In this document: positions 1-11,798 of the stretch, one piece after another
Position numbering within the stretch: the first letter of the stretch is position 1
Layout of the letters: each line of letters begins with the position of its first letter
The notes under the pieces: generated by a model
The model's input: only the letters and a program-made list of their open reading frames with translations
Database searches by the model: none
Told to the model about the DNA's origin: nothing
Made by a program: the position numbers and the translations under genes
Assembly (NCBI GenBank): GCA_037176885.1
Contig: JAWWNJ010000108.1
Span: forward strand, 372,001 to 436,000
Length of the DNA stretch: 64,000 nt
Reading direction: 5' to 3'
From: Favolaschia claudopus
Taxonomy: Eukaryota; Basidiomycota; Agaricomycetes; Agaricales; Mycenaceae

Positions 1-582
1 TCTACTCCTGCTTATCATGCATTCCACCGACTCCACCGGTGCGCCAAGGCCCACACTCGACTCGGACCCTACTCAGACCAGTGAATTTCCGGCTGAAGGG
101 CGTGACATCCGAGTCGTCAATGTCACCTCAAAGCGCCCGGCCGACGGAATCCGACGACAACTCACTCTTTCCTCACCGCAACCTCCACGTAACGATGTTC
201 CTCCGCTTATACTTCACGTTCCCTGGCAATGCTTCGCCGCCAATCTTGGACGAATCAAACTTGTGCCCCTCTTACCCTACGCTGATATCTGCAGCGATTA
301 CAATTGGAGGACCCTCAACATGATGTGTACTTCCCTCGCAATCTGCTCCCTACCCCCGACAGATTAACCTCCGTCGACTTCCTTTGCTATCGAAATGAGT
401 TCGACCACAGCCAAAAGAAGGGCGTTCCGAGGGCGTCAACCATGACCCGACCCGGCCAAATCGTGCCGGTCAGCACATGCCTTCTTCAAATCGGTCTTTT
501 CGGATTTTCACGATGCGTTATAAGGTCCACCCACCGTCATGGTGCTCCCACTGGTCTGTTGGTTCTAGTTGTGCAGTCCTCG
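1..582. other. Intergenic, upstream of the MFS gene
   Basis: I see no recognisable gene here. Overlapping reading frames of up to 116 codons occur on the plus strand, but none resembles a known family and none joins sensibly to the transporter. The stretch probably holds the transporter promoter and 5' leader, possibly with the end of a gene lying left of the window. Confidence 0.4.
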
Positions 583-2776
583 ATGTCTGCTGCAAGTGCA
601 TCCCCTCCTCACGATGTGTTCGACATTGAGCATATGCCGGTCGAGGACGACCCCCGCGCTTGGCCCCCATTTCGCAAGGTTCTTGAGGAATATACCGTTG
701 GCCTTTTTTGCTCTGTTCTCATCAGCTTCAGAACGTCGTCCTCGTCTTGATTGCTGCTGCGTCGCTAATAGCCGGCATTGCTACCAACATCCAAAATCGT
801 ATCATGCTTTTCGTGTTTTTTTTTATTCAAGCTCTGAACATCCTGTTTCTCCAGCTGCTAATGCCAACATGGAGGCAGATCTGCCCGCAACACCCTCACA
901 AATCAGCTTATCGCTGAGTTTGTTTATCGCTCTACAAGGATTATTCCCGTTGTTGTGGAGCGCATTGAGTGAAGTCAAGGGAAGGAAACTGGTGTATGTG
1001 CTCTCACTGGCCATTGCTGCTGCCGGAAGCGTAGTTGTTGCTATCAGCAAGACGATCACACTGTAAGGGCCTTCACTTTTTTCTTCATCACAAGCGCTGA
1101 GATGATTTAGTGTTATCATTTTTCGATGCGTACAGGCAGTGGGGTAAGTCTGGTTCCACGATATTAGACACTTCCTGGCTCATTCCTCTCGCAGCTCGTC
1201 GGCCGTAATGTCTCTCGGTTTGTACTCCGCGCCATAGCCGACGCCCATCTCACGAACTTGATATTATTAGGCGCCGCCACCTTAGCAGATATATTTGACC
1301 CTTCGGAGCGAGGAACGAAGATGGGCATCTACTACATGGCGCCATTGCTTGGGGTAAGTGTTAACAGCGGTGCAGCTGGCTCCGGAACTCATTTTCGACA
1401 GCCTAGCTTAGCTCCTATGGCGGGAGGCGCCCTGACCACAGGCTTTAACTGGCGGGCACCTTTTTGGTTCATGGCAGCTGTCACTGGGCTGAGCTGTATC
1501 TCGATCTTCCTTTTCTTGAAAGACACTTTCCGGAAAGAACGAAGTCTGACGTATCAAAACGTTTTGAAGCGCCGACTGAAATCGCGGACCGCATCAGCTG
1601 CGACGAGCTGCACTACGACTGTGGTGGAGAGGGAACCGACAGGTCAAGAGCGGGGTGGTAGCCCTGCCCTGCCTGCAGATGTGGAAAAGCAGCCCAACAA
1701 CAGCCTCGACGAAGCTACCGTGGTTCTTCCGGAGAAGCTCACACTCCGCGACGTCAATCCATTCACACCGCTGTGGCTGGTGCTTCGCCGCAAGAACAAT
1801 GTTGTGATATTATTTGCGTCGGGTATGTGTTTCGCTAACACTTGCGGAGCGCGACTGATTTTCTTCAGGGCTCATGTTCGCCTTCAACTACGTTGTGGGT
1901 TTCACCGCCGCGCGGACGCTAAGCTCCGCATATGGATATGATGCTCTTATCGTTGGGCTCGTACTGTTATCATTTGGGCTAGGTTTGCCGTTTTTTCTCC
2001 GGCGTGCTTCCACTTCACTCACCGTAGATCTATCTGCTCAGGTAACCTTGCTGGCAGTTTATTAGGAGGCCGGTGGTCCGATATAAAACTGGCCCAGTAT
2101 AAGGCTGCAAACGGTGGAGTGGGCTATCCCGAGGTCGATATATTATTTCTTTTGAGCTGGAAAAGTCCTAAACCGAAACAGATGCGTCTTAGGAGCACAA
2201 AATATGGGCTCATCCTTCTCCCCCCTTGTATTCTGACGTTTGGATGGCTCTCGGACCAACGCGTCCACGTTGCCGCGCTGTGTGTATTCCTTTTCTTGGC
2301 AGGATTTTTCATGATGTGCGTATCGATCTTTCGTCCACCTGTCGGGGATTGCGTGTTTAATACTTGCTGCTTATAGCTGGGCATATACCTCAACACTGGC
2401 ATACGTCGTTGATGCCAATAATGGGCGCTCAGCCACTGCTGTTGCGCTGAACAGTGCATTCCGAGGTATCTCGGCGTTTGTCGCAACAGAGATAGCTGTG
2501 CCGCTGCAGGTGCGTTTTTCATCCCTCGATGATCTTGATTGATTCGGCCACTCACTTTCTATTCGTATAAACCTGTAGGATTCCGTTGGTGATGGTATGA
2601 CCTGCGTTAACCTCTATTGCTATCGTGTGGTCTTATGAGTCTTGCTAGGCTGGCATTATACTATTTGGGCGGGGCTGTTAATACTGGCAGGGCTGTTTGT
2701 GTGGCTTGTGGAGTGGAAGGGAGCAGAATGGCGCTTGGCAGCGGAGAAGAGGGAGCGGGCGGCAGAAGATTCATGA
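583..2776 (+). CDS. MFS transporter, DHA1 drug:H+ antiporter type
   Basis: This is a plasma-membrane-type transporter of the major facilitator superfamily, resembling the fungal DHA1 drug/H+ antiporters; the substrate cannot be read from sequence. The start at 583 opens a short polar leader containing VEDDPRAW, typical of the family. About eleven introns break the frame, and removing them gives continuous conserved text: NVVLVLIAAASLIAG, then MEADLPATPSQIS, the loop signature SEVKGRKLVYVL, then RCVQAVGSSAVMSLGAATL, and IFDPSERGTKMGIYYMAPLLG. A charged central cytoplasmic loop carries the family sequence SLTYQNVLKRRLK. Later helices include LMFAFNYVVGFTAARTL, and the C-terminal helix LLILAGLFVWLVEWKGAEWR ends at a TGA at 2774-2776. 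Two introns (1218-1270, and the one ending just before TGTTATC near 1109) must be placed to keep the frame. No break remains. Family placement is firm; transport role in drug efflux is inferred. Confidence 0.9.
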
Positions 2777-2988
2777 TTTAGATTGTGTATGCTTAAACGT
2801 ATGTATCCTTAGACCACCTATAGTAGAGTAATGCATTTTCTTGACTTCTCTCAGCCGTTGGCCGTGCTTCGAGCTCGCAGTCCCTGGACTCTCTATTTTG
2901 GTATTCATCATTTTTTTTACCTTTGCTCTATTCCCACGCCGGCTGGCGTTTGTTGAATTTGTTTTGCCACTTTCTTCCAGTGCTGCCA

Positions 2989-4095
2989 TGTCTTCGCCCT
3001 CAAAATCGACGTCAGAGGTCGGAGAAAACACTACCCTCTATAAGGTGTTTCTTTTATCGATTGTACAATTAAATGAGTGCGATATGGCCCAAAAAGCGGA
3101 TGATTGAGAACAGGATTGAGAGATGCTTTCTGAGAGTTGTTGAGTGCAAATTGCTGACCTAACAAATTGCACAGGCAAAAGAAAAGTTTCTAGCGCATCT
3201 TGAGAACGTCGATACCAGCAACGGTCCAGTCAATACGCCGAACGTTCTGAAGTTTCATTTTCAGCCAGAGATTGAAGCTGAGTTGAGAGCGTTCGTGACG
3301 GAGCATGGCTGCTCGTACGCAGCTTCATGCCGATTCGATTTCTTATTGCTGACGAGCGTGGTCGATACTTAGAATGGAGACGAGGATAGTCTCCCGAGCG
3401 GAGCAGGACAAAATCGATAAGAGAGTCAAGTCGGTAGGTCTACTTTCCTACCTGCCACTTCGTCGGTGCAGCGACTTATAATCACTCCTGTCGTTCAGTG
3501 TTCACAATACACATCATTCACAGTTACACCGGAGGCTCAACGAGAGTATCGAAAAAATCTTCAGGTGCCTCTGACTCCAACAAGTGACTCAGTCCCGAAA
3601 CGAGTCCCGAAAAAAGTTGTCCTACGGAGGCCCAACTCCAATGGCAAAAAACCTCGCGCCAAGACGAGAAGTCCGATTCTGAGTCGTCGCATCAAACAAA
3701 CACCAGTGGAGAGAGATACGCCGGAATGTATGTCTACGCGTCTAGTCCATCTGCACCTGCTGAACCATCGTTTTGCAGCTGAGGATCCCCTTGGCTTAGA
3801 GCAGGATGATGATGTAGTTCCGAAAACGCATTCCGACCCAGCGTCCGCGTCGGACGAGATGGCTATTCGGATTCCTATCCAGAAATTCGACGAGCTCTGT
3901 GGGCGGCTTGCGAGTGCACTGTTGCTCCTGCCGACTATGGATCTTGAGAGGGCGGTTGAATGTAGAGATGAGCTTGTGGAGGTTGCGCATGAGCTGCGGG
4001 AGTTGCGGCTGGTGAGTTTGAAGCGCGGGTTGAGCGCTACGGCCCGAGAGGGAGAAGGTTCGCGGCCGGCAGTTAAGAGGTTGCGTGAGGCTTGA
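2989..4095 (+). CDS. Hypothetical basic, highly charged protein
   Basis: I do not recognise this protein. Splicing four short introns gives a protein of roughly 260 residues: a Ser-rich start (MSSPSKSTSEVGENTTLYK), a segment with KFHFQPEIEAELRAFV, then METRIVSRAEQDKIDKRVKS. A strongly basic stretch with KRVPKKVVLRRP and KKPRAKTRSPILSRRIKQ follows, then an acidic part (EDPLGLEQDDD) and a Glu/Leu/Arg-rich C-terminal helix around RDELVEVAHELRELRLVSLK that could form a coiled coil. The basic clusters look like nuclear-localisation or nucleic-acid-binding sequence, but that is inference only. It lies about 200 bp downstream of the transporter on the same strand. Introns: donor GTGTTT after LYK, GTACGC near 3315, GTAGGT near 3433, GTATGT near 3728. 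Longer reading frames on the opposite strand across the same bases look like shadows. Confidence 0.6.
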
Positions 4096-5470
4096 TCAAG
4101 AGTTGTGCTTGGGCTGGCTTGTTGCAAATCCGCGAATGTAGGCTGGAAGACTAAAGCATGAATAGCACACTGTACCCGTCGGAGTGAAAGATATTGACTG
4201 ATTGTATTGTGTTTGTGTGTATGTTGTATATAAAGATTGTCCCTTGTTCGTCCTGTTTGAGTCTGAGTGACATCCGGGGATTTGCTAGCAAAAGTATGAT
4301 CCAGGGGCCCTTCCGAACAGACCATTGCCGGCTAGCTATCAACTATTCATCGTCCCGAGTTCGGTGCGCCTCAGGAGAGTGGGCAGGGTAGGTTTCCGGT
4401 CAACGAGATAGTTGGCCATCTCTGTCGCCATACTTTGTTCGTAGTGAATCGGGGAGACAACTGTTGTCGGTGGTCCTATAAATCCTTCATGATGTCAGTG
4501 ATACTGATACAAAGGAGATCAAGGGCCAGGAGTCATTTGACACCGTAAGAGCCACCTATTTGGTGGCGGGACGTTGACATTATTTGGCGAAGCTTTGGGA
4601 TTGGAGGCTAATCATAGAGTTAACTCGGAGACATGCTCTTGAGGGTACATAGCAAGTATGTTTTCCTGGTGGCTGGCAATTTGGTTCACCCACGACGATA
4701 ATTTTACAGCTGTTCCGGAATACCTTGGCATGTTCACATTTTTTTTGCGCACTTTGCACTTTTGATCGTGGTGATATGATGCACCATTTATGGAGATTTG
4801 GGCCGAATGCCGCTGTTCCCGACACTTTCTGCCATCTCTTCTCATTTTCCGAGGACTTCTCCCCGTTTCATAGCCGGTGCGTAGCCGCTGCGCTGCCGCT
4901 GCCAGGCGTCGCTAGCCGAGGTGATCCTTTCCTTTAAAGGTGCATCATATCAATCCATCAAATGTGCGAGTTGCGTGCAAAAAAAATTGAACATGCCAAA
5001 GTATTCCGGAACAGCTGTAAGGTGCCTCGTGGCCTGCGCGAGTTCCAGCAGCAATGATGGACTCCGTTTTGCCACAGAAGTAGGCGTAACTCGTTTTCAA
5101 TTTCGGTAACACTTGTTGCAGATACCTTGGCCATCTCAAAAGTCCTATACGCCACGCGGGTTGATCCTTGCAGAGATAGAAAGGCCTGAGAAGCAAAGCA
5201 ATCACACTTCCGAGTCGACACAACGAAACCAATGACAAGCTTCCGAACTTGACCAAAGACTAATGAGAGCTGCGGCAGATTGGCGGCAGAGATAGATGGT
5301 TTGAGGGCTTCCCAGGGCGGCGAACAAGATGAAAGCGAGGCATATATGAGTACCCTCTAGCCATAGTTGATGGTAAGTGACGAGTAGACGAAGGATCATT
5401 CTGAGGTCACAGTGTGACGAGCTGCTTTAAATACCGCTACAATTGTCTCTGGACACTCCGACTGCTGGCA
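4096..5470. other. Intergenic region with a fold-back repeat
   Basis: There is no gene I can support between the charged protein and the Cid1-type gene. The only structured sequence is the inverted repeat at 4704-5020, annotated separately. The last 100-200 bases before 5471 presumably hold the promoter of the next gene. Confidence 0.5.
4704..5020. repeat. Fold-back (MITE-like) inverted repeat, about 82-bp arms
   Basis: The left arm at 4704-4785 begins TTACAGCTGTTCCGGAATAC and runs to GATATGATGCACC. The right arm at 4939-5020 is its reverse complement with roughly one difference per ten bases, starting GGTGCATCATATC and ending TTCCGGAACAGCTGTAA. The arms flank about 150 bp of unrelated spacer. 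Each arm contains a T8 (or A8) run. No target-site duplication is evident. The structure fits a non-autonomous fold-back element or an aged DNA-transposon remnant. Confidence 0.75.
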
Positions 5471-8400
5471 ATGGCTTATTCCCAGCCTTCAGACAGTTCC
5501 AGTGAACATGTCTCCCAGCGCAGGCTTCCCAGCAGGCACAGATTCTTCGCCGACCTTTCCCAGTGTCTCTTCGACTTCGTGATCGAATTATTACCGACGA
5601 CGGAGGAGATGGCTGTTAAAGAGAACGTCCGCAAGCTCCTCGAGCGTCTTATCCGCACCATCGAGCCAGAGAGTCGCTTGTTATCCTTCGGAAGCACCGC
5701 CAACGGCTTCAGTCTTCGCAATTCCGGTCTGTAGGCGGCAATACTTCGCCACCATGCACCAACTGACCGAAAGTACCAGACATGGACCTCTGCTGTCTGA
5801 TTGACTCGGAAGAGCGCCTTTCCGCGACGGATCTAGTGACGATGCTCGGGGACCTCCTTGAACGCGGTTGGTGTATTCACCCGTCGGCTTGATCACTGTA
5901 ATGTTAATAATGAATGCCGCTCTCAGAGACCAAATTCCATGTTAAGCCCCTGCCGCATGCGCGAATACCTATCGTCAAACTGTCTCTCGATCCATCACCA
6001 GGCCTGCCTCTCGGTATTGCCTGTGATATAGGATTCGAGAATCGACTCGCGTTGGAGAATACCCGTTTGCTTATGTGCTACGCCATGATAGACCCCACAC
6101 GAGTCCGCACACTAGTTCTCTTCCGTGCGCCATTTTATTTGTCATCCCACACACTAGACACAAGTTCTCGGCCATGCTACCGATGGGTCAATCTCTCTGG
6201 TTTCAGCTGAAACGGAGGTATTGCTTCATCTTCAGCCAGTCGATAACTGCGTGTTCATGGTGTGTTTATGTCCATGACTAATTTCATCTCTCCATTTACA
6301 GTCAAGGTCTGGAGCAAACGCAGGAAGATTAACTCTCCTTACAAGGGTACACTATCCTCTTACGGATATGTCCTTCTTGTCATATACTTTCTCGTACACG
6401 TCAAGAATCCCCCCATCCTACCGAATTTGCAGCAAATGCCGCCACTACGGCCAATATCGAAAGAAGACACCCACCTTGCCGGGTACAATACTTGGTTCTT
6501 CGATGACATCGAACTGTTGCGGACGCGATGGCATTCGGATAATAACGAGAGCGTCGCTGAATTGTGAATTCGTCTGCTTGGCTTTTCAATCACGGAGACT
6601 GATCAAGTTCAAGGCTTATCGACTTCTTCCGCTACTTTGCCCGAGATTTCAGCTACAACACAGGAGTCGCATCCATACGTGCTGGCTTACTGAAGAAGAC
6701 TGCCAAAGGTTGGCAAAACGATGTAGGGTCATGTCCTTTGACGGCCGCAACGTTTACTAACCATATTAAAGCTGTCTTCCAGTAGGTATAACGATTCTCG
6801 TGAGCGAAATCGTCTCTGTATCGAAGTATGATACCCCCCGCTACAATCCGTCATCGACCTGACCGTCTCACAGGATCCCTTCGAACTGGACTTCAATGTT
6901 GGGCGTTGCGTCACCAAAGATGGGATATATACCGTGAGCGTGCCTTGGTTATTTATAATCTCTTTCTTATACGGCGCCACAGATCCGTGGTGAATTTATG
7001 CGGGCTTCTCGTATACTTGCTAATCGCCCGGAACGGGCTGTTGTCGCCCTTGCCGAGCTGTGTGCGGAACGGGCTGACGAAGATCTCGTATCTGCTCCCT
7101 CTTCTTCGTACGCCGTGATACGGCCTCCTCCGCAGACGCCGTATTCAGTGGGCAGTGGCAATGGGAGGCTCAAGGCCCCCGCTGCTCCCACAATATCTGT
7201 CCCTATTTCCGTCACGCCGAGCCCGGCGGCACCGACGACGCTTCCGGCGCATCCGCCATCGGCACACATGGCACCGCGGCGGAGTAAGTGGACCAGCCCA
7301 CCGCCACCGGATGCCCCGGAGGATGCCCGGGCTCTTTTCGAAAGTAACCTCGGGCATGGATTGGAGCTCGCCACAAGTTCTACCGAGGCTCGCGAGCCAG
7401 ACCACCTTGCGGCCGAGTCAGCGTCGGAGCATTCTACCTCGGAAGGCGTGAGTGAGATATTCACCGATACTGACGCCAGCGTCAGCGATGCGGGAAGCGA
7501 CGTCGTCTCCGTTCGCTCATTCACAGAAGGTGTTGCCGTGCAAAAAGGCGACCCAGCTTCGGCACATGGCAGCGGCTGGCGACGTCCTTCTTGGCATGCT
7601 TTGCGCCCGCCAATACCTCAGCACCAACACCTTGCAGTGGATTCAGCATACTACGGAACGGGGGGTCGTGCAAGCACAGGTGCGCGCGGCCGTAATCAAC
7701 GCGATCGGGAGCGAGCTGCTGCCGGCCCGCCCACCGCCTGGTCGAACGACCCGAGTCCCTCTCCATCACGGCGTTCATCTTCCGGTCCACCACGTACGGT
7801 CAGTGGATGGATGCCAGGACCGTCTTTGGCCGCCACCCCGGTAGCAATGCTACCACCACTTCCTCCTTCGCCTGAATCATCCCTTCCCTCACCTCATTCC
7901 CCTTCAGGACAGCATTTTTCGCATTTCGAGACTTCTCACACTGTATATTATCAGACATCTCCACGGCCCAGCCCACATTCTAGTCCGCGGCCGAACGTAT
8001 ACCCCACCTCCGGATCCAACTCGTCATACACAACCACACCCAGCTCATACTCCCCTGGGGGCTCTTCACCCTCGCGTCAACCACAATATCCCCAGTTCCT
8101 GAGCAACAGCAACATCATAGGGCTTCGTGTCCCGCCTGATGTGTTTCCATCTAACCATCCGCCATTATCATCGCCTGTAGCGTCGTCTTCCTCAGGCCTC
8201 ATGTCGCGCGAACATACCCCTGTGCCCAAAATGAATAGTCATTATAGCAATAACTCGAATCTCGGCGGACAGCCGAATCCGCCATCACCGTCGTGGACGC
8301 GCATTGTTTCACAGCACACGCAGACGCATTCCCGGTCCAACTCGACAAACGCACCGACACCAAAGCCGCATTCGGCTCCTGTATTTTCACAACAGCAGCA

Positions 8401-8824
8401 AGCTCCACATGTATCATCTAGTTGCTCTTCTCTTCGACAACCCGACCATCCTTCTCCTCGACCTTCGTCCAGTTCTCCCCCGCAGCCAACCACGTCCTCT
8501 TCCTCTCCTCAGCCTTCATCCTCATCATCACCGCCGCCACCTGTACCGAGTACATCCAAAGATCATCTTCATCCCCCTCGATCCCAGGACGAGGAGGACC
8601 ACGAGCGCGATCGCAGCTCCTCGACAGCGAGCTCACCGACGCCCTCGCTATCGACGGGGTATGAAACATCCGTTTCCATGTCTCCTTCGCCTTCTCCGCC
8701 TTTGAAGCCGGGATCTGGCGGCAAAGTCACGGCACCGACATCTCCTACTCGCGCTGAAATCGACGACGAGCAGCCTAGAGAACTTGTCCAGGAACCGACA
8801 ATCACACTCAAATCCGACTCATGA
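5471..8824 (+). CDS. Cid1-family non-canonical poly(A)/poly(U) polymerase
   Basis: This is a nucleotidyltransferase of the Cid1/Trf/PAP-associated family, which adds A or U residues to RNA 3' ends. The catalytic signature is present: FGSTANGFSLRNS followed across an intron by DMDLCCLID (first two carboxylates), and ACDIGFENRLALENTRLL supplies the third aspartate. The central domain reads PYKGTLSSYGYVLLVIYFL, then NTWFFDDIELLRTRW and IDFFRYFARDFSYNTGVASI. The nucleotide-binding end is DPFELDFNVGRCVTKDGIYT then IRGEFMRASRIL. Introns include 6564-6613. The last exon, from about 6980 to 8824, adds some 560 residues of Ser/Pro-rich low-complexity sequence with no domain I recognise, so the protein is far longer than minimal Cid1 (about 400 residues). 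All catalytic residues are kept, so I expect activity; A versus U preference is unknown. Confidence 0.88.
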
Positions 8825-9595
8825 CAGTGTCATACTTCCATCTCATGAAATCTCGCCTCGCCTCTGCTATCGTCATGCTCAATCCCTGTCCCTGTCCGCG
8901 TCGGCCTCTCCCGATTCGCTCTCTGTCTCGCTGTCGAATTTGCACATCGTATCTTCATATCTATGTCAATGGCAGCATCACCCACTACATCCATCCTTTA
9001 GCATATGCATATCGTACTCACCAATCGCATCTACTAACGAAGTATCACACTCTTAGAAGTTGTACTGTCGCTCGCTCCAATTGGGCGACCTTGCTCTCAT
9101 GTTTCCTCGTAGCATCGCATTGTTATGCATGTACTTCGTAGCCTCAAGACCGACAGAAAAATCGCCGAGACGAGTGTAATGGGTAAGGATGGCATACCAG
9201 ATAGACCTCACGAAAAGCCCGGGGCGGTGTAATGGGAGGCCTGGTTAAATGCCCAGCCAGTGAGCCAAGCTGTCTATTCAGACGGCTTCTATCTTGCAAC
9301 AGTGCATTTGTGCGTGTCCTGCACGAAACGTGTCCTGCACGAATTGACGCGGACTAGATGTCTCACTTCAAGCAAGCGATGTTCGACAGCTATTTAGCGG
9401 GATTTACTGATACCCAGGTAGACGGGGAATACTCAAACCGAGACGGAAATTAGGGAGCGTGAAGTTCGAGACAACTGACCAGTATATTTACAGCTATACC
9501 CGCGTTACTAACGGGGCGCTCCGCTTGTTTGCGATTATGATTCCGCGACTGCAAGATGACCAAAAGACCCAACACAAATTAAATACCAGAAAGAT
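8825..9595. other. Convergent intergenic region
   Basis: Two genes end toward each other here: the polymerase gene (plus) and the ITPA gene (minus). Reading frames of about 90-106 codons just after 8824 are the disordered-tail composition running on in other frames. I see no gene or repeat. Confidence 0.45.
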
Positions 9596-10430
9596 CTAAT
9601 CCAGAGAGTGAAGAAATTCTCGTAGTTTCTCTAGCGCTTTGTAACGATGTGAGAGCTTGTTTTTCTGGTCAGTTGGCATCTCCGCATAACTAGTAGAGGA
9701 GAATGAGTCAGTTGCAATCTTCATAGTAAATCAGCGGCCTACGTCAAGCCAGTTCCTGTAGGCTCAAATACAGCGTCCCATCCGAAGATACCGGGACCTC
9801 TAGCCGGTACAATCGAGCCGTCTGTCCTGCCTTCGAATAAAATCGGCTCCGTCCCTGTATAATAGCGTTTGTCCGATGATAATGATAGAGGGCGCTTTGT
9901 ATACCTGGGCCTGCTGAGTAGGCAAAAGTGCACAGTGCCCAAGCGGCTTTCGTTGGAAAGCCGACCAGGAGCGTATTGAGACCCTCATGACCTAAATCGG
10001 CTAGGAAATATTTGATGTAAGGTCCAGGAAGGCCGTGAAGCGCTTCAAAGCAGAGAGCTGTATCTTCTGTGATACAAGGTCCGCCGAGCTAGCGAAAAGT
10101 CGGCAATTTCTATAAATTCATGGAGATCCTGAAACCAATATTATGTACCTACCAGCTCGGCGGCCCGGCGACATTTTGCGAAAGCGACTTCCTGGGTGGT
10201 TCCTTGAACTTCGGGAACTGAACTCGCGTATGAGCATGCAAAGCAGGTTTCAGTAATCATGTCGCTTGCTGTCCAGGGAGCGGGATTCTATTTCAATGGG
10301 TTTCCCGCCTGCCGACAAGATCGCTTTGACCTCTTTCAGCTTGTTCGCATTCCCAGTGACGAAGGCTGCAAGATATCAGTGTTATATATGTCGGATTTTC
10401 GTGGCCTTTACTGAGGTTAGCTTTAGCCAT
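9596..10430 (-). CDS. HAM1: Inosine triphosphate pyrophosphatase (HAM1/ITPA)
   Basis: The enzyme hydrolyses non-canonical purine triphosphates (ITP, dITP, XTP) to monophosphate plus pyrophosphate, cleansing the cytosolic nucleotide pool. On the minus strand a start at 10430 gives MAKANLT, spliced into [20 protein letters not shown], the family's N-terminal substrate-binding motif. [20 protein letters not shown] follows, then the acidic motif [33 protein letters not shown], and [13 protein letters not shown] 52-nt intron then leads into [34 protein letters not shown], and after a last intron [20 protein letters not shown]. The stop is the codon complementary to 9596-9598. Length (about 190 residues) and motif order match the family, and all expected blocks are present. 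The gene is divergent from the VWA gene and convergent with the Cid1-type gene. Confidence 0.93.
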
Positions 10431-11798
10431 GACTTTCTTTCTGTGATGGACAAGTTCAAAGAAGCTCCCATCATTACGACATCGATCAATCTTAACCTCA
10501 ACAACATTATACCTCAACGTCCTCCGGACCCAGTCTTTGGGTATCGCCCGAACTGAATTTCGCTGTCTTTCACATCTCTCAGGGTCTTTTGCCATTTTGT
10601 CGGCCCTTGTATTCCATCTCGTTCGATTTTTTTCATCGATTTATCTTTGAATGTTCGACTTCATGATCAGCTTTACAGCCCGACGTCGACCCCCCCGGCC
10701 CCGGTCACCCCTTCTTGGTGAGTCTCTCGCAAATTCTTTTCAACGCTCAGCCCTGGCTGTGTTCTGATCCCAAACAAACTTGACCAGTCAGTAGTAGGTT
10801 GTTTAGCTCTCTTTTAAGAAATTTCTATCTAGAAAGCCCGCCTGACATCTGCAGCCTCTGTGATTTTCTACGAGCAGATGTCTCTGCATTTTCAAGCGTT
10901 AAGCGATGAACGGCAGATATAATCATGACAGGGTTGACTGAAGCATGTGCACGAACTAGTACAGCTTCGGGTCTGCAGCAAGTCTGCAGTGAATCAGTTG
11001 AGTATCCCTGAGGGACCCTGACAAAAAAATACAGCATTTACCGAGCGTTCAAAGTCATCCAAGACTATACGCATGAAACCATAGGGCCCCGACTCAGCTC
11101 ACCTGCAATTCAGCCGATTGTTGTCCGTCTCAAAAGATCCTGTTTCTTCAACTTTCGCGTCGTCTTACAGAGCCGCCGTGGGCCGTGAATCTATTCGATT
11201 TTCCCTGTTGAACTCATTCAATATGCTGCAAAGAATATGAGTTGGTCAGTGCTTTTACTTCTAGAAACGGAAGTTGAACTTCTGATTTACTAGGAACAGC
11301 CACGAGTACCAGCACAGCCCGATTCCATCTGAATATCCCCCCACTCCATTTGAGAATTCTTGACTCTTCACCCGGATATGCTGTGCAACGTCGATTCCAA
11401 TTTCATTCCTTCCTTCCCTCTATCTCAGCTGTTCATTTGAAACTGTGGAATGTTTCGACTGAGACGAATGCTTCGGCCAACTGAACCAATTGTCGACGGC
11501 CGGTCGTAAGTGCTCTGAATTAGGTCCACGGTAGAGGGCTAACGTCTTTTCAGTGCATCAGGATATTCTTTTCAACACTTGCGAGTAACACCCTTCTCAC
11601 TTATGATTCAATGAAGCTTCCAAATTAGGAAACACTGGCACAGGGGCCGCACACCAGCGCACAGCCCCCGCGAGCGCTTCATTGTTCTAATTCTGATCAC
11701 AGCATAAGATTCTTGGTATAAAACGCAACGTCTTGTGTGGCGACAGCTTCCAATTACTCCCCAGACTCACACTACAGATCTCAACTCGCATTCCAACA
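10431..11798. other. Divergent intergenic region (ITPA / VWA promoters)
   Basis: This 1.4-kb spacer separates two divergently transcribed genes. A TATA box lies 76 bp before the VWA start. A short frame at about 11451 (MFRLRRMLRPTEP) is followed by a splice-like GTAAGT, but it closes quickly and resembles nothing, so I treat it as leader or chance sequence. No repeat seen. Confidence 0.4.
11717..11723 (+). promoter_or_regulatory. TATA box of the VWA-domain gene
   Basis: TATAAAA lies 76 bp upstream of the ATG at 11799, followed by a CA/CT-containing leader. The spacing suits a fungal core promoter. Confidence 0.5.

Noticed and set aside
1062..1270. Apparent multiple frameshifts in the MFS transporter gene
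   Set aside because: Three introns, the last at 1218-1270, restore the continuous text LVIIFRCVQAVGSSAVMSLG then AATLADIF, so the gene is intact here.
3391..3412. TAGTCTCCC word resembling the hAT-like terminus
   Set aside because: Only the first nine bases match. It lies inside an exon of the charged protein and has no opposite end nearby.
3561..4325. 254-codon minus-strand frame
   Set aside because: It overlaps the better-supported plus-strand exons and has no family resemblance; it is a shadow of the basic/charged coding sequence.
7155..7844. Alternative plus- and minus-strand frames over the Cid1-type tail
   Set aside because: The C-rich, low-complexity tail keeps several frames open; only the frame continuous with the catalytic core is credible.
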